DNA of 13,043 nt from JBCDCP01 sp039181495 (GTDB taxonomy: Bacteria; Pseudomonadota; Alphaproteobacteria; Rhizobiales; Tepidamorphaceae). This document shows positions 8,099 through 13,043 of this stretch, piece after piece (position 1 is the first letter of the stretch; every line of letters begins with the position of its first letter). A model generated the notes under the pieces. It was not told the origin of the DNA, did no database searches, and saw only the letters and a list, made by a program, of their open reading frames with translations. The translations under genes and the position numbers were made by a program. The stretch spans positions 1-13,043 of the forward strand of contig JBCDCP010000084.1 in assembly GCA_039181495.1 (NCBI GenBank), in the 5' to 3' direction.

Positions 8099-8127
8099 GT
8101 TAAGAATCCTTCCAAGAACCAATTCAA
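8099..8127 (-). promoter_or_regulatory. Possible coxM promoter
   Basis: On the minus strand TTGAAT (8127-8122) is followed after 17 bases by CTTAAC (8104-8099), which would put the transcription start near 8092, about 37 bases before the coxM ATG. The -35 matches consensus at four positions and the -10 at only three, so the call is weak. Its main support is position between the repeat array (8159-8212) and the gene. Confidence 0.22.
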
Positions 8128-8152
8128 GTGAAGCCTCTCTGACCACGCCATA

Positions 8153-8165
8153 GCTTTGACAAAGC
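8153..8165. promoter_or_regulatory. 13-bp palindrome upstream of coxM
   Basis: GCTTTG-A-CAAAGC is a perfect 6-base inverted repeat around one base, 98-110 bases upstream of coxM. It overlaps the end of the direct-repeat array that begins at 8159. Such compact dyads are typical of dimeric regulators, but no specific family is recognised. Confidence 0.35.
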
Positions 8166-8212
8166 GCGATGCGGCCGCATGAACTGCGAAATGGATGCAC
8201 GAAATGCGATGC
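8159..8212 (-). repeat. 13/14-bp direct-repeat array upstream of coxM
   Basis: Read on the minus strand, this stretch divides into four contiguous blocks of 14, 13, 13 and 14 bases. Block 1 (8212-8199) is GCATCGCATTTCGT, block 2 (8198-8186) is GCATCCATTTCGC, and block 4 (8172-8159) is GCATCGCGCTTTGT. Block 3 (8185-8173) is not similar and contains most of the 12-bp palindrome ATGCGGCCGCAT (8169-8180). LytTR-domain proteins commonly bind direct repeats, and the gene just upstream, coxC, encodes a LytTR protein, so the array is a candidate CoxC binding region for the coxMSLDEFG promoter. The repeats are seen; the binding is inference. Confidence 0.42.
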
Positions 8213-8233
8213 CGGTTTTGATGGCCCGGTTGG

Positions 8234-9403
8234 TCAGATACCCAGTGCTGTACGCACCTTGGGCACGAAGCTCCGGCTCACCGGCGCAGACTTCAGTGAT
8301 GTGACGTCCTCAAACAGGCAACGTCCATTGTCCTTGGCCCGCTCGAAGGCTGAGACCCGATTGATATTCACCAGGTAGCTACGATGGGTTCGCATGAAAC
8401 CCGATCCATTGAGGCGTCTCTCGACTTCCGAAATGGAAAGCGGGCAGAACAGCTTCTGCTCTGCCCCGTAGATGATCGAATAATGACCTTCGGCCCGCAC
8501 GGCGACCACGTCCCGTGGCGGAATAAAATGGGTGCGTTTGTCCCGTTCGTACGGCAACCGCGCCGATTCTGATGTCGGTTGAGATTCCGGATTCACGGCT
8601 GAAGTGGAAGAAGGCTGCTGCTCCACAACCAGATCCGGCACATCGTCCGCAGGAGCCGCGGGCACGCTTTGTCCGTCTGGCGTAACGCCAGCAGCGCCTG
8701 CCAGCACAAAATTGGTCGCGGTCAGCAGGAACGTCCCGCAGATAACAAAGGCCGACATCATCACCAACAGTGCCAGAATGCCATGATTGATGATCGGCGT
8801 AGCGCTCACAGTCTCGCCACCCACGCGCAGCCCGGTCCATCCCATGGCAACAAAATGCACGACGACGACCGACAGACCGAACACCAAAGCACCGGTGAAG
8901 ATCCGCGCATTGGTGCGCTTCGAATAGCAGATGTGAAGCGCAACAGTGCCCATGACGGTGGCGCCGGCCACAGCGAGCACCACACCGGTTGGCTCGAAGG
9001 TGGCGATGCAGCCGCGAATGCCGGACATGCCGACATAGTGCATGACCACGATTCCGTTTCCCATGATCGTGCCAGCTGCAGCAATGCTGAGCGGAGTACG
9101 ACCGGCAAAATGCATGATCAGCAGACCGATCCCGCACATGAGCACGGCAATCAGCGCGGAACCCAAGGTGTAGACCGCATCATATGAAATCGGGACCGGC
9201 AGGTTCATGGCCAGCATGGCAACGAAATGCATCGACCAGATGCCGCCGCCCAGCGCTAGCGACGCCATCACAATCATCAGCTTGCGTTGCGCGCTCGGTA
9301 GCGCCTGGATCCCGCGCGTGAGGATCAGACCGGTGAAGGATGCCATGATCGACACCGCAACGGAGGCGATCACGAGGACCATGTCATAGGTCGGCGTAAG
9401 CAT
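8234..9403 (-). CDS. coxC: Membrane sensor-regulator CoxC, MHYT domain plus LytTR DNA-binding domain (389 aa)
   Basis: The N-terminal half (about 7-232) has seven predicted hydrophobic helices with three copies of the MHYT motif: MHFVAM at 58-63, MHYVGM at 121-126, and VHFVAM at 182-187, where Met is replaced by Val. MHYT domains are thought to bind a metal, perhaps copper, and to sense O2, CO or NO. A Pro/Ser/Glu-rich linker (about 240-285) leads to a LytTR DNA-binding domain (about 290-385), including FMRTHRSYLVNINRV at 336-350. This layout matches CoxC of A. carboxidovorans, whose cox cluster also carries MHYT proteins. Binding would therefore occur from the membrane. The gene lies directly upstream of coxM in the same direction. 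The start ATG has no Shine-Dalgarno, and a -10-like TATAAC lies six bases upstream, which suggests a leaderless transcript. The partner CoxB and the paralogue CoxH are not in the window. Confidence 0.9.
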   Translation of the reverse strand: MLTPTYDMVLVIASVAVSIMASFTGLILTRGIQALPSAQRKLMIVMASLALGGGIWSMHFVAMLAMNLPVPISYDAVYTLGSALIAVLMCGIGLLIMHFAGRTPLSIAAAGTIMGNGIVVMHYVGMSGIRGCIATFEPTGVVLAVAGATVMGTVALHICYSKRTNARIFTGALVFGLSVVVVHFVAMGWTGLRVGGETVSATPIINHGILALLVMMSAFVICGTFLLTATNFVLAGAAGVTPDGQSVPAAPADDVPDLVVEQQPSSTSAVNPESQPTSESARLPYERDKRTHFIPPRDVVAVRAEGHYSIIYGAEQKLFCPLSISEVERRLNGSGFMRTHRSYLVNINRVSAFERAKDNGRCLFEDVTSLKSAPVSRSFVPKVRTALGI

Positions 9404-9409
9404 AGAATG

Positions 9410-9439
9410 GTTATAGCCTATGCCGTTCCGCCGTGGAAC
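9410..9439 (-). promoter_or_regulatory. Candidate leaderless promoter and operator of coxC
   Basis: On the minus strand TATAAC (9415-9410) matches five of six -10 consensus bases and ends 6 bases before the coxC ATG at 9403, so transcription would start at or next to the A of the ATG. No Shine-Dalgarno is present. The place where a -35 box would lie (about 9438-9433, TTCCAC) is covered by the inverted repeat GTTCC-N5-GGAAC (9425-9429 and 9435-9439). A repressor or activator bound there would act directly on this promoter. Motifs are seen; function is inference. Confidence 0.35.
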
Positions 9440-9509
9440 AAATCACAGTGACCCGCGTAGGGATGGCGGGCGACATCACCGCCGATCGCCACCAAAACCC
9501 CTTTAATCC

Positions 9510-10517
9510 TCAAGTTGTCCCGAATACCGCATGTGCGCCACGCTCAGCAGCCGCGTCTCCACGGACCAGGGTGGCATAATAGTCAAAAAGCGTGTCTTCA
9601 CCGAAAGACGGCGTTGCCTCCGAACTGTAGTTCCCGGTCTCGGGATCGAGGAGCAACATCGATTCCGTGGCGTAGTATCGCCCGATACGAGCAAGCTCGG
9701 CCTTCGTCGTGAGCCCCGGTAAGAGCACTGCACCGGTCCCAAGCGCACCGGTGATCACGTCCATCAACGCCAGTGGGACATGCCGGATACGCGGCGATTG
9801 ACCAAGCAGTTGAAACAGGTGGTGCGCCTGATCGAGCGGCGTAATCGCCGGGCCCGGTCCCCCGATCGGCAAAACGCGCTTGCTGGTTTCCGGGTCAACA
9901 AGACACTGCGCCAGATAGCGGCCTAGATCACGGTCACTGATCGGCTTGCAACTGGTCACCTTGCCATCGCCAAAGACGAGATAAGGCTTGCCAGCCATGA
10001 CACGGGCCACCTGCCCCGACAGTGATTTGAAGAACGCTGTCGGACGGACGATTGTCCAATCGAGATCCGATTCCATCAGCGCGGCTTCAAAGGTCAGCTT
10101 GGCATGCTGGAAGGCAAGTCGGGGCTTCTGTACGCAGATTGCCGACAGCATGATGAAGCGATCAACATGGCTGGCTCTGGCCTGCTCGAGCAGAACCATA
10201 TTGGCCTTGTGATCAATCGCCCACGCATCATTCGGCACGCCGGTACGCGAGGCCACGCATGAAATGACCGCATCGAAGCGGTCATCTCGGAACCCTTGCT
10301 GGGCAATTGAGCTGGGATCCGAGAGCTGCCCGATCCGGATATCAGCTTGCGGTGGCAGCGACGATACGTCGGCGCCAGACCGGACGAAGCAGATAACACG
10401 ATGACCGGCATCTACAAGCGCCTGTGCCGTCGCCCGGCCAATCGTGCCGGACGCGCCAGCCAGGAACACGTCCAGGGAGCCGGAGTACTCAGCCAATTGA
10501 TTCAATCCACGCACCAT
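9510..10517 (-). CDS. bciA: Divinyl (proto)chlorophyllide 8-vinyl-reductase, BciA type (335 aa)
   Basis: BciA reduces the 8-vinyl group of divinyl chlorophyllides to ethyl with NADPH during bacteriochlorophyll synthesis. The protein is an atypical short-chain dehydrogenase/NmrA-like Rossmann protein with dinucleotide motif GASGTIG at 21-27. It contains stretches I recognise from BciA: CVASRTGVPNDAWAID (87-102), LSAICVQKP (124-132), WTIVRPTAFFKSLSGQV (154-170), FGDG....CKPISD (182-195), VLPIGGPG (215-222), IGRYYATESM (278-287) and a late TPSFGEDTL (302-310). The start at 10517 lacks a clear Shine-Dalgarno. A six-codon mini-ORF ends with TGA immediately before this ATG, inside a hairpin-bearing leader. 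It lies 106 bases upstream of coxC in the same direction and is divergent from fpr. No other photosynthesis gene is visible. A plain NmrA-like oxidoreductase is the alternative, but the conserved stretches favour BciA. Confidence 0.85.
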   Translation of the reverse strand: MVRGLNQLAEYSGSLDVFLAGASGTIGRATAQALVDAGHRVICFVRSGADVSSLPPQADIRIGQLSDPSSIAQQGFRDDRFDAVISCVASRTGVPNDAWAIDHKANMVLLEQARASHVDRFIMLSAICVQKPRLAFQHAKLTFEAALMESDLDWTIVRPTAFFKSLSGQVARVMAGKPYLVFGDGKVTSCKPISDRDLGRYLAQCLVDPETSKRVLPIGGPGPAITPLDQAHHLFQLLGQSPRIRHVPLALMDVITGALGTGAVLLPGLTTKAELARIGRYYATESMLLLDPETGNYSSEATPSFGEDTLFDYYATLVRGDAAAERGAHAVFGTT

Positions 10518-10527
10518 TCAGTCGATC

Positions 10528-10546
10528 ATCGCCATGGGGTGGCGAT
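10528..10546 (-). promoter_or_regulatory. Leader hairpin and mini-ORF before bciA
   Basis: ATCGCCA (10528-10534) and TGGCGAT (10540-10546) are perfect reverse complements with a 5-base loop, ending 10 bases upstream of the bciA ATG. On the minus strand an ATG at 10535 opens a five-residue frame (MAMID) whose TGA directly precedes the bciA ATG. With no Shine-Dalgarno for bciA, this could couple translation or be structural control of initiation. It may equally be a DNA operator. Confidence 0.35.
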
Positions 10547-10559
10547 ACTGCAAGTCTGC

Positions 10560-10594
10560 CTGACCTTTCGGACCAACTTGGTCCAATGGGTCAG
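10560..10594. promoter_or_regulatory. Nested 35-bp palindrome upstream of bciA
   Basis: The inner dyad is GGACCAA-C-TTGGTCC (10570-10584), perfect over 7 bases per arm. The outer arms CTGACC (10560-10565) and GGTCAG (10589-10594) are exactly symmetric about the same centre (10577). The pieces form four related half-sites of GRACC type, spaced 9 bases within each side, as expected for two cooperating dimers or a tetramer. The site lies 43-77 bases upstream of the bciA ATG, where a promoter would be, and about 180 bases before fpr. I do not recognise the regulator. It does not match the TGT-N12-ACA motif of the photosynthesis repressor PpsR/CrtJ. Confidence 0.6.
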
Positions 10595-10680
10595 AGTGCT
10601 GCACCCCCGCAAAGCTACTCTTGACAGATGGCCCGGCAAGTCGGCGTTCTCGACCACACAGTGATCTGGCCGTGTTCGAT

Positions 10681-10708
10681 GGCTGAGTGTTCGTCCGAAT
10701 GCTCAGCC
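10681..10708. promoter_or_regulatory. 28-bp palindrome upstream of fpr
   Basis: Outer arms GGCTGAG (10681-10687) and CTCAGCC (10702-10708) and inner arms TTCG (10690-10693 read as T-T-C-G) and CGAA (10696-10699) share one centre. The two intervening positions on each side form G-U pairs in RNA. It sits 63-90 bases before the fpr ATG. No T-run follows on either strand, so it is more likely an operator or leader hairpin than a terminator. A perfect TTGACA lies upstream at 10621-10626, but no good -10 follows at 16-18 bases, so I do not call the promoter. Confidence 0.45.
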
Positions 10709-10770
10709 GCTTGAATTGGCCGATGATACGACGTGTGCGCATAACTGGGTGGCAGAGGAGCGATCCGCCG

Positions 10771-11592
10771 ATGTTGATGGGCGAGAACATAGAGCAGGCG
10801 GCGGAAACTCCATTTCCGATTCCCGCGAGTTGTTATGCCGAGACGGTCACCGAGGTGCAGCATTACACCGACAGGCTGTTCCGCTTTCGCATGACTCGCC
10901 CTGATGGCTTTCGCTTCCGTTCAGGTGAGTTCGTCATGATCGGGCTTCCCAACGCCGAGAAGCCAGTCTTCCGTGCCTATTCGATCGCCAGTCCGTCTTG
11001 GGATGAAGAGCTGGAATTTTTTTCGATCAAGGTGCCAGACGGCCCGCTGACAGAGCACCTGCAGCGCATCAAGCCAGGCGATATTGTGCTGATGAAGAAG
11101 AAGGCCACCGGCACGCTGGTGATGGATGCATTGTTGCCGGGCAAGCGCTTGTGGCTGTTTTCGACCGGCACCGGCATAGCACCCTTCGCATCGGTCATCC
11201 GCGACCCCGAAACCTATGAGAAGTTTGAAGACGTCATTCTCGTCCAGACCTGCCGCAAAGTGGCCGAACTCGACTATGGCCATGAACTGATGAAGCAGAT
11301 CGCCGAGGACGAACTGCTCAGTGAGTTCACCGCCGGAAAACTGCGCTTTTACGCCAGTGCAACCCGTGAGGACTTCCAGTGCATGGACCGGCTCACCGAC
11401 CTGATGACGTCCGGCAAATTGTTCGCGGATCTTGGGGTACCGCCAATTTCGCCTGAAGCTGATCGCGGCATGATTTGTGGCTCAATGGACATGATCAAGG
11501 AGACCAAGGCGATCCTTGAGAGCTTCGGTCTGGAAGAAGGCGCAAACAACGCGCCCAACACTTACGTCGTTGAACGCGCGTTCGTCGACTGA
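10771..11592 (+). CDS. fpr: Ferredoxin-NADP(+) reductase, bacterial FPR type (273 aa)
   Basis: This FAD enzyme exchanges electrons between NADPH and ferredoxin or flavodoxin. The FAD-binding beta-barrel has RAYSIAS at 68-74. The NADP-binding domain shows STGTGIAPFAS (131-141) and CGSMDMI (236-242), and the protein ends YVVERAFVD, like the subclass I FPRs of Rhodobacter capsulatus and relatives (272 residues). The ATG at 10771 is chosen because GAGGAG lies 10 bases upstream and the length then fits the family; a second ATG at 10777 is also possible. The frame is open from 10687 but the extra part covers the intergenic palindrome. It is divergent from bciA over 253 bases of dyad-rich DNA, so the two may share control. 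In photosynthetic alphaproteobacteria FPR is linked to oxidative-stress defence and to electron supply. Confidence 0.94.
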   Translation: MLMGENIEQAAETPFPIPASCYAETVTEVQHYTDRLFRFRMTRPDGFRFRSGEFVMIGLPNAEKPVFRAYSIASPSWDEELEFFSIKVPDGPLTEHLQRIKPGDIVLMKKKATGTLVMDALLPGKRLWLFSTGTGIAPFASVIRDPETYEKFEDVILVQTCRKVAELDYGHELMKQIAEDELLSEFTAGKLRFYASATREDFQCMDRLTDLMTSGKLFADLGVPPISPEADRGMICGSMDMIKETKAILESFGLEEGANNAPNTYVVERAFVD

Positions 11593-11657
11593 CCGCTACC
11601 AACGCTGAACCATCGACACGATCCTCGTCGCGGTATCTGCGGCAGTGGGCAATTGGC

Positions 11658-11675
11658 CTGTGCTCATTTGCACAG
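11658..11675. promoter_or_regulatory. CRP/FNR-family-like palindrome
   Basis: CTGTGCTCATTTGCACAG is a perfect 6-base inverted repeat with a 6-base spacer and keeps the TGTG-N8-CACA core of CRP-family sites, though the inner bases differ from TGTGA/TCACA. It lies about 85-100 bases upstream of the small gene at 11759 and 66 bases after fpr. It could also be a weak hairpin at the end of the fpr transcript, but no T-run follows. Confidence 0.35.
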
Positions 11676-11758
11676 CGTCAGTCAATGCCTCTGCCTATGG
11701 TGAACTCATCGGATGACAGGAGAGCGGCACCTCCCTCGACCCACAGGAGATCAGACCG

Positions 11759-11926
11759 ATGAGAACCACGCCCCGCACCGCAGCAAGCACGGCCCTCGCG
11801 CTCAGCGCTGTAACGGTCGGCATCGCGATCGTGGCCGTCATAGGAATGTCCACGCCGACCGAAGCCGAGTTCAAGACAGCTTCGGGTTTCGAAGTTACCT
11901 ACAGCGACGAGATCTGCGACGGGTGA
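11759..11926 (+). CDS. Small exported or single-span membrane protein (55 aa), unknown function
   Basis: ATG at 11759 has AGGAG (11745-11749) nine bases upstream. The product begins with a short basic tail (Arg2, Arg6), then a hydrophobic stretch of about residues 12-30 (TALALSAVTVGIAIVAVIGM), then a polar tail of 25 residues ending EICDG with one Cys. This layout fits a non-cleaved N-terminal anchor, or a Sec signal peptide releasing a very small peptide (a possible cleavage region is around residues 33-36). I do not recognise a family. A longer 111-residue frame overlaps it but has a His/Arg-rich composition typical of a shadow and no ribosome binding site. It follows fpr by 166 bases and converges on the phosphodiesterase gene. 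Confidence 0.6.
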   Translation: MRTTPRTAASTALALSAVTVGIAIVAVIGMSTPTEAEFKTASGFEVTYSDEICDG

Positions 11927-11960
11927 GTACCATCCGGGTCAGCGAAGGCGGACCAACGTG

Positions 11961-11993
11961 CTCAAACGTAAAGGCCCGCCCACGATGTTTGAG
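11961..11993. terminator. Possible bidirectional terminator hairpin
   Basis: CTCAAAC (11961-11967) pairs with GTTTGAG (11987-11993), extended by a G-U and a T-A pair to nine base pairs around a 15-base loop that contains GGCCCGCC. It sits between the convergent stops of the small protein gene (11926) and the phosphodiesterase (11995). No T-run follows on either side, so it is not a classical intrinsic terminator; placement is the main argument. Confidence 0.35.
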
Positions 11994-11994
11994 A

Positions 11995-13043
11995 TCAGTC
12001 GAGGCCCATGCAACTTGCATAATAGCTGACGGTCACCGGCCAGTCTGAGAAGACGCCGACCACACCGACATCTTGGGCCAGCACGTGCAGCAACTCGTAA
12101 TAGACCGCATCATTGTCGGTCACATCCTTGATGGTCTGGAAGTACCAGCCACCCCCTTTTGCCAGTGGACCCGACCGTTCCAGCGTCCAGGTGATTAGCG
12201 TCAATCCGGCGGCCTTGGCTTCTTTCGCATAGAGAGATGGGACGATCTCGCCGTTCTCGACCGTCACAAGCACCCAGAGCGGGGGTGCAAGGTAGTTCAC
12301 GCCCAACTCCTTGAGTTCAGCCATACCATGCTGCCAGGTGGACGCGTCCATCGGGCTCCAGCCCTCGATGTTGTAGCTGTCGTCGAGATAGACGGCCTGA
12401 CGGCCGAATTCAGGCTCGTTCTCGATCCAGTACTGAACATCCTCAAGCTGGAAGGACTGAAGAAACACATCCTCCGGCGGAATACCGGCCGCCTTGTATT
12501 CGTCCACCAGTTTCTGGGCGTAGTCCTGCTGGCTGAAACCATCGAAAGGCATCTCGACCGCAGGGGCTTTCAGCTCCGGCGTGAACTTGGCGCCCAGACG
12601 CTTGAACAGTTCGATCGACTCGGCATGGGTCATTAGTGTCGTGCCGTCGCCATACAGATCGGTCCGCCAGCGATTGGCGCTAATCATGTAGGCTTCAACC
12701 GTCGTCGCAGTCTTGTCCGCATCATCCATCTTCGGCGTCAGCGTACGAAACTGGGCAAGCGTGATCTCCGACGTGCGGCATTCGGCGCTGGCGGGCTCGT
12801 CACCAGAGGCAGGTGTGAATGGCGTCATGCATGTGTCGGCCAGCGGGCTCGCAAGGATGTTGGTGGTGGCGTGCAGATCGTTCTGCGCGTGGCGGCAAAC
12901 CAGTTCCTTGTCCTTCGTGAACGTCACATCGCATTCAAGGATGCCAGCGCCTTGTTGGGCGGCCGCGATATTGGACTCCACCGTGTGCTCCGGAAACTGC
13001 AGCGGGGCACCGCGATGGCCGATAGAGAAGTTGGTCTTACGAA
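11995..13043 (-). CDS. Glycerophosphodiester phosphodiesterase family protein (5' end beyond the window)
   Basis: GDPD enzymes hydrolyse glycerophosphodiesters to glycerol 3-phosphate and an alcohol and serve phosphate and carbon scavenging from lipids. The visible 348 codons have no in-frame stop up to the right edge, so the N-terminus and any signal peptide are missing. Catalytic features are present: GHRGAP at visible residues 8-13, the metal-binding Glu-Cys-Asp at 36-38, a His in CRHAQND (49-55) equivalent to the second catalytic histidine, and the later metal ligand in KFTPELK. The C-terminal part GVFSDWPVTVSYYASCMG is typical of the longer, usually periplasmic, proteobacterial members. 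A GTG at 12981 is an internal valine within the conserved PEHTVESN motif and is not the start. It converges on the small protein gene. Confidence 0.92.
   Translation of the reverse strand, partial: RKTNFSIGHRGAPLQFPEHTVESNIAAAQQGAGILECDVTFTKDKELVCRHAQNDLHATTNILASPLADTCMTPFTPASGDEPASAECRTSEITLAQFRTLTPKMDDADKTATTVEAYMISANRWRTDLYGDGTTLMTHAESIELFKRLGAKFTPELKAPAVEMPFDGFSQQDYAQKLVDEYKAAGIPPEDVFLQSFQLEDVQYWIENEPEFGRQAVYLDDSYNIEGWSPMDASTWQHGMAELKELGVNYLAPPLWVLVTVENGEIVPSLYAKEAKAAGLTLITWTLERSGPLAKGGGWYFQTIKDVTDNDAVYYELLHVLAQDVGVVGVFSDWPVTVSYYASCMGLD

Noticed and set aside
10621..10650. TTGACA as the -35 box of an fpr promoter
   Set aside because: No acceptable -10 hexamer follows at 16-18 bases, so a promoter cannot be called.
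10673..10760. PpsR/CrtJ sites (TGT-N12-ACA) between bciA and fpr
   Set aside because: Each TGT was checked and none has ACA at the right distance.
11713..12048. 111-residue plus-strand frame after fpr
   Set aside because: His/Arg-rich composition of a shadow frame, no ribosome binding site, and overlaps both the small protein gene and the GDPD stop; the 55-residue frame at 11759 fits better.

Overview
The window reads as about 13 kb of a moderately GC-rich alphaproteobacterial chromosome. The pointers are a form I aerobic carbon monoxide dehydrogenase (CODH) operon of the Afipia (Oligotropha) carboxidovorans type, a BciA-type divinyl (proto)chlorophyllide reductase used in bacteriochlorophyll synthesis, and an FAD-containing ferredoxin-NADP reductase of the Rhodobacter capsulatus FPR type. 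Together they suggest a marine-type aerobic heterotroph that can oxidise CO and may be an aerobic anoxygenic phototroph. Genus is not resolvable from the sequence.

Layout: a CBS-domain gene on + (124-645) converges on a long block of minus-strand genes. Read in transcription order (right to left), that block is bciA (9510-10517), coxC (8234-9403), coxM (7201-8055), coxS (6698-7189), coxL (4281-6701), coxD (3332-4216), coxE (2148-3332), coxF (1313-2137) and coxG (722-1174). Genes coxM to coxG keep the canonical M-S-L-D-E-F-G order. S/L overlap by 4 nt and D/E by 1 nt, E/F are 10 nt apart, and wider gaps follow L (64 nt) and F (138 nt). CoxL has the AYRCSFR active-site loop that marks true CO-oxidising enzymes. 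CoxC is a membrane MHYT sensor fused to a LytTR DNA-binding domain and is the obvious candidate local regulator. coxB, coxH, coxI and coxK are not seen.

Divergent from bciA is fpr (10771-11592, +). It is followed by a short gene for a 55-residue exported or single-span protein (11759-11926, +). A glycerophosphodiester phosphodiesterase (11995 to beyond 13043, -) converges on it and runs off the right edge.

Non-coding DNA is rich in dyads and repeats. The most striking are a nested 35-bp palindrome and a second 28-bp palindrome between bciA and fpr, a 13/14-bp repeat array upstream of coxM, a possible leaderless promoter for coxC, and an inverted repeat flanking the leader of the CBS gene. 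I found no tRNA, rRNA, insertion sequence, CRISPR array or phage gene. The main system here is known, not new; the least explained parts are the regulatory DNA, the small protein and the pairing of CO oxidation with a bacteriochlorophyll gene. No intergenic stretch exceeds 300 bases.
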